From contig CM039512.1 of assembly GCA_022432975.1 (NCBI GenBank), forward strand, positions 45,782,309 to 45,846,308: a stretch of DNA of 64,000 nt. The letters run 5' to 3'. The notes under the pieces are model-generated. The model saw nothing but the letters and a program-made list of their open reading frames with translations, did no database searches and was not told where the DNA came from. Both the position numbers and the translations under genes were made by a program. Positions 22,314-40,657 of this stretch are shown here, in pieces (position 1 is the stretch's first letter; the number at the start of each line of letters is the position of its first letter). The DNA is from Begonia masoniana (taxonomy: Eukaryota; Streptophyta; Magnoliopsida; Cucurbitales; Begoniaceae).

Positions 22314-24014
22314 CATAACCTTCCTTGATGATTTGGAGATCGAACCAGGTGCAAGGTACAAGGAGATTCTGAAACATCGACTATAATGGATTGTCAAAGA
22401 AAGAACCAAGTTGATTAATGTCCAAGAAGCCACATCAAATGCAGCATATCTACACTCTCCATTAGGAACTAATTTATCTATATTTATGCGTTTTAATAAA
22501 TTTCATGCATGGCTTCCTTGTGCGTTTAATAAGTGGGGTCGGTTTGTTTAGACCTAGATTTAATTTGGTTTTATTTTGATTTATTTTACAAACCCTAATT
22601 ATGAAGGGCATTTATATTTAATTGTTGCCGCCTTAGAGAGGAGCATTTTGCCATTGAGAAAATAGAAAATTGAACTTTTGTTCAATTCTTGGAGTTTGGC
22701 TCCGTTTGCATTACAATTTCTTGGTGGTTTTATCCAAGACTTATAGTGTGTTTCAAGTGTCCATTGTTTTTTATTTGAGTTACATGGATTCTTCATTACT
22801 ATCATCTTCTCTAATTCTTATTCAAGAAGAAGAATGTTTCAGCAAGACGTTAGAACTCTCATCACCATCAGTTTCAAAGGGTCTATCACTAGACAAGCGA
22901 TTATCAATTTTGTGTGCATCTGCGATATTCCATCAGAGTGGTGGATAGTCTCTGCATCACAACTTCTTCTTCCCATAAATTTTGGTAGGAAATTTAGAGG
23001 ACTTATTCTTCATTCAAGATTGAGAACCTGTACAAATTTTGTCTCAAGAAGATTTTATTTGATCACGTTGCATCAACCATAAAGGTGACATTTTTATCCG
23101 ATCAGAATCTGTTTTCAAATCAGCAATGACTTCCACAAACTTACCATATCTCCCTAATCTTAAGGCTTTGGAATGATATTTTTTAAGGAGATCTAGTGGA
23201 CTTCCAAATCTATCATTGGTGAAAATTTTACTAAAAAATAACATGATTTATTTGGGTTTCGATCTGCTACAATTTGTGATATATTCTGCAAGGAAAAACC
23301 CTAGTATTTTTGCCCGTGACGACCAGGAAAGATCTTATCTTATCTCCTTGATTTAAGGACGTTATTTTTAGAAGATATTTAGTGGACATCCAGATCTTAT
23401 CTTGGTTCAACTTTTGTTTGAAAATAATTTGAATTGATTTGATTACGATTCACTACAATCGGTGATAATAATCTATTGTGAATTATTTATTCAAGTAAAT
23501 CTTTAAAGTTACCACCTTTTGTGGCACATCACTTACCTCGTTTTCTTTACCCACAAAGCACATGTTGGTGTCTTCACAATCATCACAAGTCGCTTTCCTT
23601 CATTTCTTCCCAAATGCCTTTGGTGCCTCCTTGGCTTGAGAACGATCGTTTTTGAAGTACCATGGCTTTCATGCTCAAAGCAAGTGGCTTCTTTTTTTTT
23701 TTTTATGACTTATCCCCTTTTGTGGCTTTCTTTCCTTGCCACTTTTTATACTGAAGGAATTTTGTTAACCTCCATGTAATGAAATCAATATGCATATCAT
23801 CTTCTTCCATTTTTAATTCAACTTGGTTTCTTGATGAGGCTTTGAAAGCAATATCTTTTTTATTGGAGACTTCTTTCTCCTTTTGCTATTCTTTTTCGTT
23901 AGTTTTCATCGTAATCTCATGTGTCATGAGAGATCCGATGGGCTCTTCCAACTTGAGTAACTTGAGACATCTCGCCTCTTGGATAGCCGTTACTTTGGAT
24001 TACCATGTTTTAGT
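22314..24014 (+). other. AT-rich remnant sequence, no gene recognised
   Basis: The first 110 bases continue the gypsy pol tail interrupted at 18875. After that the sequence is AT-rich with short frames only (22670-22948, 23519-23779, 23779-24087), none with recognisable motifs. Words such as TTGCCATTGAGAAAATAGAAAATTG and GGAGTTTGGCTCCGTTTGC give the impression of an LTR transcribed region, possibly the 3' LTR of the pol remnant, but no edges or duplications support this. A T-rich run lies at 23689-23704. Confidence 0.3.
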
Positions 24015-25370
24015 ATCCATGTCACGACTCAAAGGTGAGCCTAACCAAACGCCAGGTCGGACGACCCGATCCTTGGAGATAACCTAATCGCCTAACCCAA
24101 GGTTTGGTTTACAGCAAAAGACTTGAACATAAATCAAGGCTCAGAAATCCGCATAGTGATTACAGATATAATAGTACGATAATTAAACAACAGTTAAACA
24201 AGAAACTAAATGACTGGGTTCAAATCCAATTAGTCTCATATAGACCCAAATGTAAAAATAGCAGCCCTCACTGGGAAATTTCTAAACACTCAAACAAGAA
24301 TTAAATAAAAGAGGTTGCCTACATTGAGCTACAGCTACTGATCACTCTTATCCTTGCCTGGAAATGGAGGAGGTCGTTTCAGGTGAGTGATTAACTCAGT
24401 AGGAAAGTAATACTAAATACAATACATGTAAAACTTCTTGTACCGTTAATTCAAAACCTGATTATATCTCAACTGATTTTCAAACATCGTTCCAAAGAAA
24501 ACTCATTTCAGTCGTTTTAAGAAAAACATGTTCTACAAGCCACCAACGAGGCAACATCAAAACATGTTGTATATATAGACAATTATATATTAAAAGTAGG
24601 TCATCATCGTACTTTTCAATTTAAAATCACCTCAGTGAAAAATGAGGGTCACACAAAACACTAACACATAAATGCAGCGATCCTGAGACATGACAGTATC
24701 TCATGAGTCTGAACGAAAATAAAAGGTGACGAGAATTCAAAGTTCTAGTGATGCCACAAGAGTGGTCGGCAGTCCAAAGACTAGGCAGCAACATCACTCG
24801 TAAAATCATAATAAATCAAACACACTCTGGTCAGGTTTAGGGATTTGAAACCCAAGGAGCACGTCATCACCGCCCTATTACCCATTTTCATTACATGAAA
24901 ACAAAACATCTTCATGCAGCATAAGATGTCCTAGGACAGCCTCGTGATGCTTTGACACTGAAACCGTCCAAAGCATCAAGAGAATTCATCCACCAGTATA
25001 TAGATATACATATATCACAACACAAATGAAATACCATACCTTAATAGTAAACATGTAAAACAGTACGTACACATATGTAAAAGGTGGCGCGTCGAGGACC
25101 AGCCACGTAAGGTTTTTCATAAGTGTTTCAAAACTATGCAATGTAATGCAGAAAACATAAAATATCTATCTCAATGATGGTTATTCTTCTTACTAACTGG
25201 AGCAACAACCTTGGGTGTTGGCTCGTTATCCACAAACTTGTACGGGACTAAAATAAAATTAAAGTTATAAATATTTCACTCAACACTAAGGGAAAATCAT
25301 GGATTGATCCTATATTGAAACTAGGAATCCAATCTGGAACAACAATATGCAGCATCCAGACTCTATAGTG

Positions 25371-25700
25371 GTCGACACTTCATAGCAAGGGTCGACCTTT
25401 GTTCAGCATTGTTTCAACAGGGATCGACCGCCCAGTCGACACTTATAGGCAATTGTCAACCGCACCGGTCGACATTTATAGGAAAGGGTCAACCCTCAAT
25501 TCTCTTGGGTTTCACCCGATGTGGGTTATCGACTGCTGGCGGTCGACACATGTTCTTGTCAAGTTTTAGCAGCAGTCGACACTTTTACCAATGTTTAACC
25601 CTTCAAGGTGTCGACCAACCTCCCCAAGGGGTCAACACCTATTTGCCTCTATTTTCAACAACAAGGTTTGAATTGTCCACCGGTCTTCCACATCAGTTGA
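25371..25700. repeat. Cluster of GTCGAC-centred repeats
   Basis: Seven exact GTCGAC hexamers lie at 25371, 25391, 25435, 25468, 25542, 25575 and 25610, mostly as GTCGACACTT or GGTCGACC. Degenerate GTCAAC versions lie between them and continue to about 25700. They are spaced irregularly by 20-75 bp. The rest of the window has almost none. Confidence 0.85.
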
Positions 25701-26180
25701 CACTTGGGCAATTTTCAGCGACGAAAAGTCATAAAAAGTGTCTCCCTTCGCCATTTCCTACTTCCAATCGATCAAACAACATACATAAAACTTAAATTTA
25801 CCCAGATAATCCACAAAATAACCTGTGGATTTGAGTTTCCAAGCTCGAATCTAAATCCAATAAAAAATCTAACTTTAAAACCATAAAATGAAAAGAAAAA
25901 CTTCTCGAAACTCTTTAACAAAAGATGATGCGCGGAGTCCCATGAACACGTCTCTAGGCTTAGAACTTGACAATTTGCACAAACTGAATGAAAAACTCTC
26001 TCCCTCTCCCTCTCCCTTCCTATAGTATCATTTTCATTCAAAGTAAACAATCATATTCATGTACTAGCATACTCAATTTATTTTCTTTAACTTGCTTTCT
26101 GCCCTCACGAGTGATCTCAAGTAATTTCCAAAACTCATATGTATTATCACACTCTTACACTCTATTAAATTCATTCATAT

Positions 26181-28544
26181 TGTAACGCCCAGAAATCTTG
26201 GCTATAGGTTTTGAATTTTAAGTTTACGGGTTTTGAGATTTAAGCCTTATAGCGTATTAATTCGTAGAAATAGTAAATTAAGTCCGATTGGCAAACGGGA
26301 AGTTTCGTAGGAGCCCTAGGAATAAATAGGAATATTTTGGAAAATAAGGGATTTTTGGAGGAACCAAATAGTTAGGTAAATTGTTAACAAAACAATGAAA
26401 TTGAACTAAGGGTAAAATAGTAATTTAGAAAGTCAAAATTTTTAATTAAAAAGAATTTCTTTTCTCTTTCCTCCCTCACTGCTTCCCTCCCTCACGATTT
26501 CCTCTCCCTCGCGATTTCCCTCTCCCTCATCGCCATCTCCAACGATCGACCAACTCCTCCGTTTTCGACGATTTTCCTTTAAGTTTCTTCAACAAATCAA
26601 CCCTCCAAGTAAGCCCTATGTTTTAGTCAAGTTAGTTGTCGTTTTTGTAGTGGTTTTGGTTTAGGGTTTGTAAAGAAATTTAGGGATTTCGTTAGAAATC
26701 GATAGGGTTGTTAATTTGTTACTCATTGATGATATAATGGTGGTTATTTAAGTGAGTTTAACAAATTTATGATGTTTGTAGTTGATTAGAGTTAATGTTG
26801 GTTGTTGAAGGTGGTTGGAGAAAAACATTAATGGAGTTTTAGTAAATGCGAGCACAATGTACTCGACGAAATGCCCAAACGAAGTGAAGTAAAGTTTTTG
26901 GAAGAATTTGGCTTAGCTCGGGATTTCGTTTAGTTTTAGATTTTATGATTTAGAGTCAAAACTAATGACGTTTTATGAAACTGCCTTAGGTAACCCCAAG
27001 CTCAAGGACGGTGCTCGGCATATCTAGGACGCCAGGTAAGTGAGTGTTAGGTTTTCCGGCCCCTAAGGCCCTACGTCGTAACGATGTTGATAATGTTGAT
27101 TATGATGAGGTTAGGTAGTTATAGGGGTTGGTGGTAAGATGGGTAGCTTAAAGTAGTGCCTTAGCGATTAGTTAGTGATCGTTCGATAGGTGTTTTCACG
27201 TGTGTTGCTCCTCATGCATCATATTTTATTAAAATGCATACGAACTATTTACGAGCATGTTTTATGATGAATTGAACGATAAAGATTTAATGATTATATG
27301 TGTTCTCACGGGGTAAGACATGGTTCTCACGGGGCAAGCCACCGTTCTTAGGGCAAGTCACGGTTCTCACGGTTCTTACGGGGCAAGTCACAGTTCTCAC
27401 GGGGCAAGGAAATGGTCTACTACGTAGACAAATGAGTTAATGTTAACAAAACAAAATGAAATGAACATGTTTTATAAATGACATGCATATATGTAATAGT
27501 TATATTTAGTGCATTCTTTACTAAGCATTAGGCTTAATGTATTTATCGTATGATATAGGTGACGAGAACGAAGGTGAGGAACCTCCTTATGATGATCAAG
27601 CGTAGTTGGTCGATGGGTGGAGCTCGTGGCGGCGGGGCGTGTTTTGGCTAGGCTGGTTGACTCATGGCTAGATACTTTTTGAGAGTTTTTGGTGATGTTT
27701 GGGTTAATGGTGGATTAGATAGATTCATCGTAGAATTTGATATATTTTAGGATGTTTGGTGACTGAATAGATAATATATTGCATTGTGTAGTGCTTTTGA
27801 TGTTTTTCAAGTAGGAAGAAATGTTAAAGTTTTAAACGGGACCACGCGGTTCATTTTCATGAAATTTGATTATATTTAAAAGTGAATTGTGTCGGTTTTG
27901 AGTGTTTGGATAAATTTCATGTTGAAAGTGTATATTGTAAGTTGTAGGTAAGGATGGTGTGAAGAAGGAGTGAGAAGGGAGATGAGGTTGTTGTGTGTTT
28001 TGTGTTGTGAATGTGAAGTGCAGGGTGTGAGGAAACGAAGGAAGAAAGAAAGAGGGGAGGAGAAAGCTGTGCTCTCTGGAGAAATTCCAGAGAGCATGCC
28101 GATTGCTCGCCTCTTGGAGGCGATCAATCGCCTCTCCCTGCCTGAAATCGCTGGAGAGGCGATTGCCAGGCGATTGCTGGTCGCCGCTCTCTGGAGAAAT
28201 CCAGAGAGCGTGGCGACTGATCGCCACAAACTGTGGCGATCAGTCGCCACAGGCGATTTGCAACAGGCGACTGGTCGCCTGTTGCAATCGCCGATGGGCG
28301 ATCAGTCGCCCCTTTTATGGGCGCCTGATTGCCATAGCATGATGATTTTTTTAAGTTTTATTTTAATTAGTTAATAGTTTTAATTGATTTAATTGTTTTA
28401 AGTTTTAATTGTTTTAGTATTTATTTTAAATGATTTACTAAACGAACTTCGATTGAGATTTCTCCTTAAGTACAATTGAAGTTAAAAGTGTAAAAAAAAA
28501 AAATTATAGTACGAGAAATTGGGTACAGTATTAGGGTCGTGACA
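26181..28544 (+). repeat. 5' LTR of the Tekay-like element
   Basis: 2364 bp, TGTAACGCCCAG to GGGTCGTGACA. It holds a splice-donor-like GCCAGGTAAGTGAGTG at about 27032, several GGTTCTCACGGGGCAAG repeats (27300-27415), the CTTTACTAAGCATTAGGCTTA word near 27517 and the palindrome cluster at 28071-28330. A 12-13 base A run lies at about 28492-28503 near the 3' end. Confidence 0.93.
28071..28325. repeat. Hairpin and GGCGAT palindrome cluster in the 5' LTR
   Basis: The hairpin GCTCTCTGGA-GAAAT-TCCAGAGAGC occurs at 28071-28095 and again with a 4-base loop at 28186-28209. A perfect inverted repeat with 18-bp arms (TGGCGACTGATCGCCACA / TGTGGCGATCAGTCGCCA) covers 28211-28249. Another with arms around GGCGA..TGCAACAGGCGA covers 28252-28292. 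GGGCGATCAGTCGCCC lies at about 28297-28312. The whole block could fold into several strong stems in RNA. The 3' LTR copy of the element lacks it. Confidence 0.9.
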
Positions 28545-28548
28545 GTTA

Positions 28549-28560
28549 TGGTATCAGAGA
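28549..28560 (+). other. Primer-binding site of the Tekay-like element
   Basis: TGGTATCAGAGA lies four bases after the LTR end, one base off the usual tRNA-iMet complement TGGTATCAGAGC. Confidence 0.75.
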
Positions 28561-28707
28561 GACAGAGTTTTAAAAGCAATTTTGTGATTTTCCTGCCAAA
28601 CACACCGCCGTACGGGAACTCTCCATCGACTGTAAGTGTTTACGTTTAAGTATAATTCCTAGATATTTATATTGCTTCGTATTGTCTAATGTGTTTAGGA
28701 ACAAAAT

Positions 28708-29987
28708 ATGCCGATAGCACCTAGACCGCCTCTAGGGAACCCTATGGACCAATTCATGGATATATTGCAACAACAGTCGGATCAGATTGGGGTTTTACTA
28801 AATCGAGAGGGAAATGGGAATGGACAAGGAAGTTCTTCACGGGACCAAGGTGGCGAGAGATTTCGACGCCTTGGGCCTCCGGCTTTCGACGGACAGTCTT
28901 CAGATCCTACGAGTGCCGAACAGTGGATTCGTAAGATTGAAAGTATGTTTGCCTATGCAAAAGTAGAGGAAGCCGATAAGGTGATGTTGGCAGTATTCAA
29001 TTTTTAGAAAGACGCTATATTCTGGTGGGACACGATTAAGGCTACTACAGATGTGGAGGTTATGAGATGGGAAATATTCAAAACGGTATTCTACAACAAG
29101 TATTTCAGTCGCACTCTTCGGGCTAGTAAGAAGGTGGAGTTCGCCCAATTGCGCCAAACGGGGACGGTGGCCGAATACATGCGAAGGTTTGAGTCATTAT
29201 CTCGGTATGTCGGATATATGATCTATGAAGAGGAGGACAAAATTCACCAGTTTGTACAAGGTCTGAAATTAGAAATTCAAAAAGGGGTGATGACGGTGGA
29301 TGAAGAGAACGTGCCTTATCCTAAGATAGTGGAAAGGGCTCTTGGACTTGATGATATAGAAATGAAGCTTCAGCGACAGAGAGAAGCATCGAGAAGGTTT
29401 GTCAGAGATGTGCGACCACAACAACAGAATCAGGGTTGGCAGCCACAACCACAACGTGGTGTCAAACGGCCGAATGAGACGCCTAGAGTTCAAGATAGGG
29501 GTAAACGTCGGCAAGGGGCGTCGCAGGCTCCTTTATGCCCTATTTGCCAAAAGAATCATCATGGGGAGTGCAATCTGCGTAGTGGACTATGTTTTCGATG
29601 TGACAAAGTGGGCCACAAGGCTGTGGATTGCCTAGAGCCAAGTAGGAGGCCACCGGGCGGTCCCTCCCGGATCATTTCTCTGATTGAAAATGAGGAAGCT
29701 GCTCAGTCTTCAGTTATTACAGGTACTATTTTGGTCTGTGGAAACACGGCTCATGTTCTAATTGACACAGGGGCAACCCATTCCTTCATAGCACAGAAGT
29801 ATACGGTTAAATGGAAGTTAGATGTCGTCGCAGCTGATCGTGATTATAGTGTTATGTTGCCTTCCGGAGAGTATTTGCACTCCGATCAGGCGATACGGGG
29901 TGAAATTATATCTGTTGGTAGTCGGCAACTATATGCGAACCTAATCATCATAAGTATGAAGGGGTATGATGTAATCTTGGGCATGCA
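28708..29987 (+). pseudogene. Gag and protease of the Tekay-like element
   Basis: The ATG at 28708 follows the leader. One frame runs to the deletion joint near 29985 with a single TAG at 29005-29007. Gag domain motifs are PPAFDGQSSDPTSAEQWI, AIFWWDTIK and VEFAQLRQTGTVAEYMRRFE. A basic linker follows, then the zinc knuckle CFRCDKVGHKAVDC (29590-29631). The protease has VLIDTGATHSF (catalytic Asp near 29764) and ends at YDVILGM, where DWL should follow. Gag packages the RNA and protease matures the polyprotein in the cytoplasmic particle. The stop, and the loss of everything after ILGM, make it non-functional as it stands. Confidence 0.9.
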
Positions 29988-32303
29988 GAGCACTTAAGGG
30001 CTGTTATGACTACTTTGAAGCGACACCAGTTGTATGCTAAGCTTTCTAAGTGCGAATTCTGGTTGAGTCAGGTGAATTTCTTAGGCCACGTGACTTTAAA
30101 AGAAGGCGTTTCTGTGGATCCGGCTAAGATTCAAGTGGTAAGGGAGTGGCCTCGACCGAGAAATGCAAGTGATGTACGAAGTTTCGTAGGCCTAGCAGGG
30201 TATTATCGGAAGTTTATCCAAGGGTTTTCAGTAATAGCCAAACCTTTAACGAACTTAACGAAGAAAGAAGTGAAGTACGAGTGGACTAAGGCATGTGAGG
30301 AAAGCTTTCAGACCTTGAAGCAAAAGTTGACCACAGAGCCTTTACTGACTCTACCAGTGGAGAATGGGGTATACTGTATTTATTGCGACGCGTCCAAAGT
30401 TGGATTGGGATGCGTGTTGATGCAAGAAGGAAAGGTCGTTGCCTATGCTTCTAGACAATTGAAAAGTTATGAGAAAAATTACCCGACACACGACTTAGAA
30501 CTGGCAGCGGTGGTATTCGCATTAAAGATATGGAGACACTACTACCTCTACGGACAGAGGTGCGAAGTGTTTTCGGACCATAAAAGTTTAAAATACCTGT
30601 TTACACAGAAAGATTTAAATATGAGGCAGAGGAGATGGTTAGAATTTATGAAAGACTACGACTTCGAAATCAAGTATCATCCTGGAAAGGCAAATACAGT
30701 GGCAGATGCTTTGAGTAGGATGCCTAGGACAGAGGAGTCAGTTGCTTTTTGTATGTCAGCTTCATTGAGAAAGGAGATGCAGGGGTTTGAACTTGAATTA
30801 GTTTCAGAACTTTCGGCCCTACTTGCTGAATTGACAATACGGCCCACCCTGTTGGACAAAATAAAAGAGGCTCAATAGTTAGATACGGAAGAAAAGGTGG
30901 CTATTGTATCAAAATTATCAATTGTACCTTCCGATTTCAGTTACTCAGTGGATGGCATTTTGAGGTTTCGAGACCGCTGGTACGTTCCAAAGGACGAAGA
31001 GTTGAGGAAGTTGGTTATGTCAGAGGCACATTCATCGTTGTTCTCAGTGCATCCAGGTAACACCAAGATGTACCGAGATCAGAAGGTGCACTATTGGTGG
31101 CCGAACATGAAGCGTGATGCGGCCAGTTATGTACAATCCTGTCTTGTCTGCCAACAAGTTAAGGCAGAACACCAGAGGCCAGGCGGGATGTTACAACCTT
31201 TACCGATTCCCGAGTGAAAATGGGATCAAATTGCAATGGATTTCGTAGTTGGGTTACCGAGGACAATAAAAGGGCACGACAGTGTATGGGTCGTGGTTGA
31301 TAGATTGACGAAAGCGGCTCATTTCTTGCCTGTAAAGATGACTTACACAATGAATCAGTTTGCAGAACTTTATGTCCAAGATATTATTAGATTACATGGG
31401 GTCCCTGTGTCGATTGTTTCGGATCGGGATCCCAAGTTTACCTCGAGGTTTTGGAAAAGTTTGCAAAGCGCTATGGGTACTAAATTAACTTTTAGCACGG
31501 CCTTCCACCCACAGACCGACGGACAATCTGAGAGGACGATTCAGATACTCGAGGATATGCTGAGAGCATGCGTGTTGGAGTTTCAGGCGTCGTGGAGCCG
31601 ATATTTGCCTTTGGTTGAATTTGCTTATAATAACAGTTATTAGTCCACGATTGGAATGGCTCCGTACGAAGCGCTTTATGGCAGAAAGTGTAGGTCGCCG
31701 CTGTATTGGGATGAAGTGGGCGAAGCTAAATTGATCGGCCCTGAAATTTCGCAACAGTTGTCTGAGAAGGTTGCTTTGATCAGACAGAGGATGGAAACTG
31801 CACAGAGTCGCCAAAAGAGCTATGCTAATCGGAGAAGACGAAGTCTAAAGTTTGTTATTGGGGATGAAGTGTTTTTGAAAGTTTCACCGTTTAAAGGCGT
31901 GGTTCGATTTGGAAAAAGAGGGAAGTTAAACCCACGATTTGTTGGACCGTTCCCAATTACAGAGAGAATCGGAGCTACAGCGTATAAGCTTCAGTTACCA
32001 TTGTCTATGGAGGGTGTGCATAACGTATTCCACGTGTCGATGTTGAGGAAGTATATACGGGATCCTACGCACGTGGTTGAACCAGTTTATCTTGAGATAC
32101 GGCCAACCTTAACCTATGAAGAGAGGCCGATAAAGATTTTGGAGTCTTCGGTTAAGGTCCTGCGTAATAAGTCAATCCCTCTTGTTAAAGTACTGTGGAA
32201 AAACCAAAACGTAGAGGAAGCAACATGGGAGCGACAACAGGACATGATGGACAGATATCCAGAGTTGTTCAGGTACGAAATTTTGGGACAAAATTCTAAA
32301 TAA
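29988..32303 (+). pseudogene. Pol of the Tekay-like element, RT palm missing
   Basis: The frame resumes at [18 protein letters not shown], so the RT fingers and palm, including the catalytic xxDD box, are deleted. What remains is the RT C-terminus ([29 protein letters not shown]), RNase H ([22 protein letters not shown]) and integrase. Integrase shows the HHCC finger (HSSLFSVHPGNTKMYRD, CLVCQQVKAEH), core residues in MDFVVGLP, VSDRDPKFTSRFW and SERTIQ, the GPFPITERIG region and the C-terminal VKVLWKNQNVEEATWER. In-frame stops lie at 30876-30878 (TAG), 31215-31217 (TGA for the Trp of PEWKW) and 31641-31643 (TAG). It ends TAA just before the purine tract. Confidence 0.92.
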
Positions 32304-32314
32304 GGAGGGTAGGA
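32302..32314 (+). other. Polypurine tract of the Tekay-like element
   Basis: AAGGAGGGTAGGA, directly before the 3' LTR start TGTAACGCCC. It overlaps the pol stop codon by two bases. The second Tekay-like element has the same tract with one change (61738-61752). Confidence 0.85.
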
Positions 32315-35718
<3,404 letters not shown>

Positions 35719-35914
35719 CATATTAAGTCCACAATTATTGTTCCTCGTCTTAGCATTTCATACTTCATTTTCTTTATCGTTGTCAATAAATCTGAGGCGA
35801 CTTATGCATATTCAATCCATTTTCTTACTTAATAGGTATAAGGAGCCATGTTTGATACTATTCATAATTCATAATCCATAGATCGAACAAAAATTTTAAT
35901 CGTAGCTTTCAATA

Positions 35915-37785
<1,871 letters not shown>

Positions 37786-37830
37786 TTGCTTGGATTTCAA
37801 AACCCACAACGGAAATTTCTATAACTTTTT

Positions 37831-40657
<2,827 letters not shown>

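Noticed and set aside
25409..25795. 128-aa frame over the GTCGAC cluster
   Set aside because: Generated by the repeats inside a solo LTR. No motif or start context.
27832..28374. Several overlapping frames of 80-134 aa on both strands
   Set aside because: They lie in the hairpin cluster of the LTR, where symmetry opens frames on both strands. Not coding.
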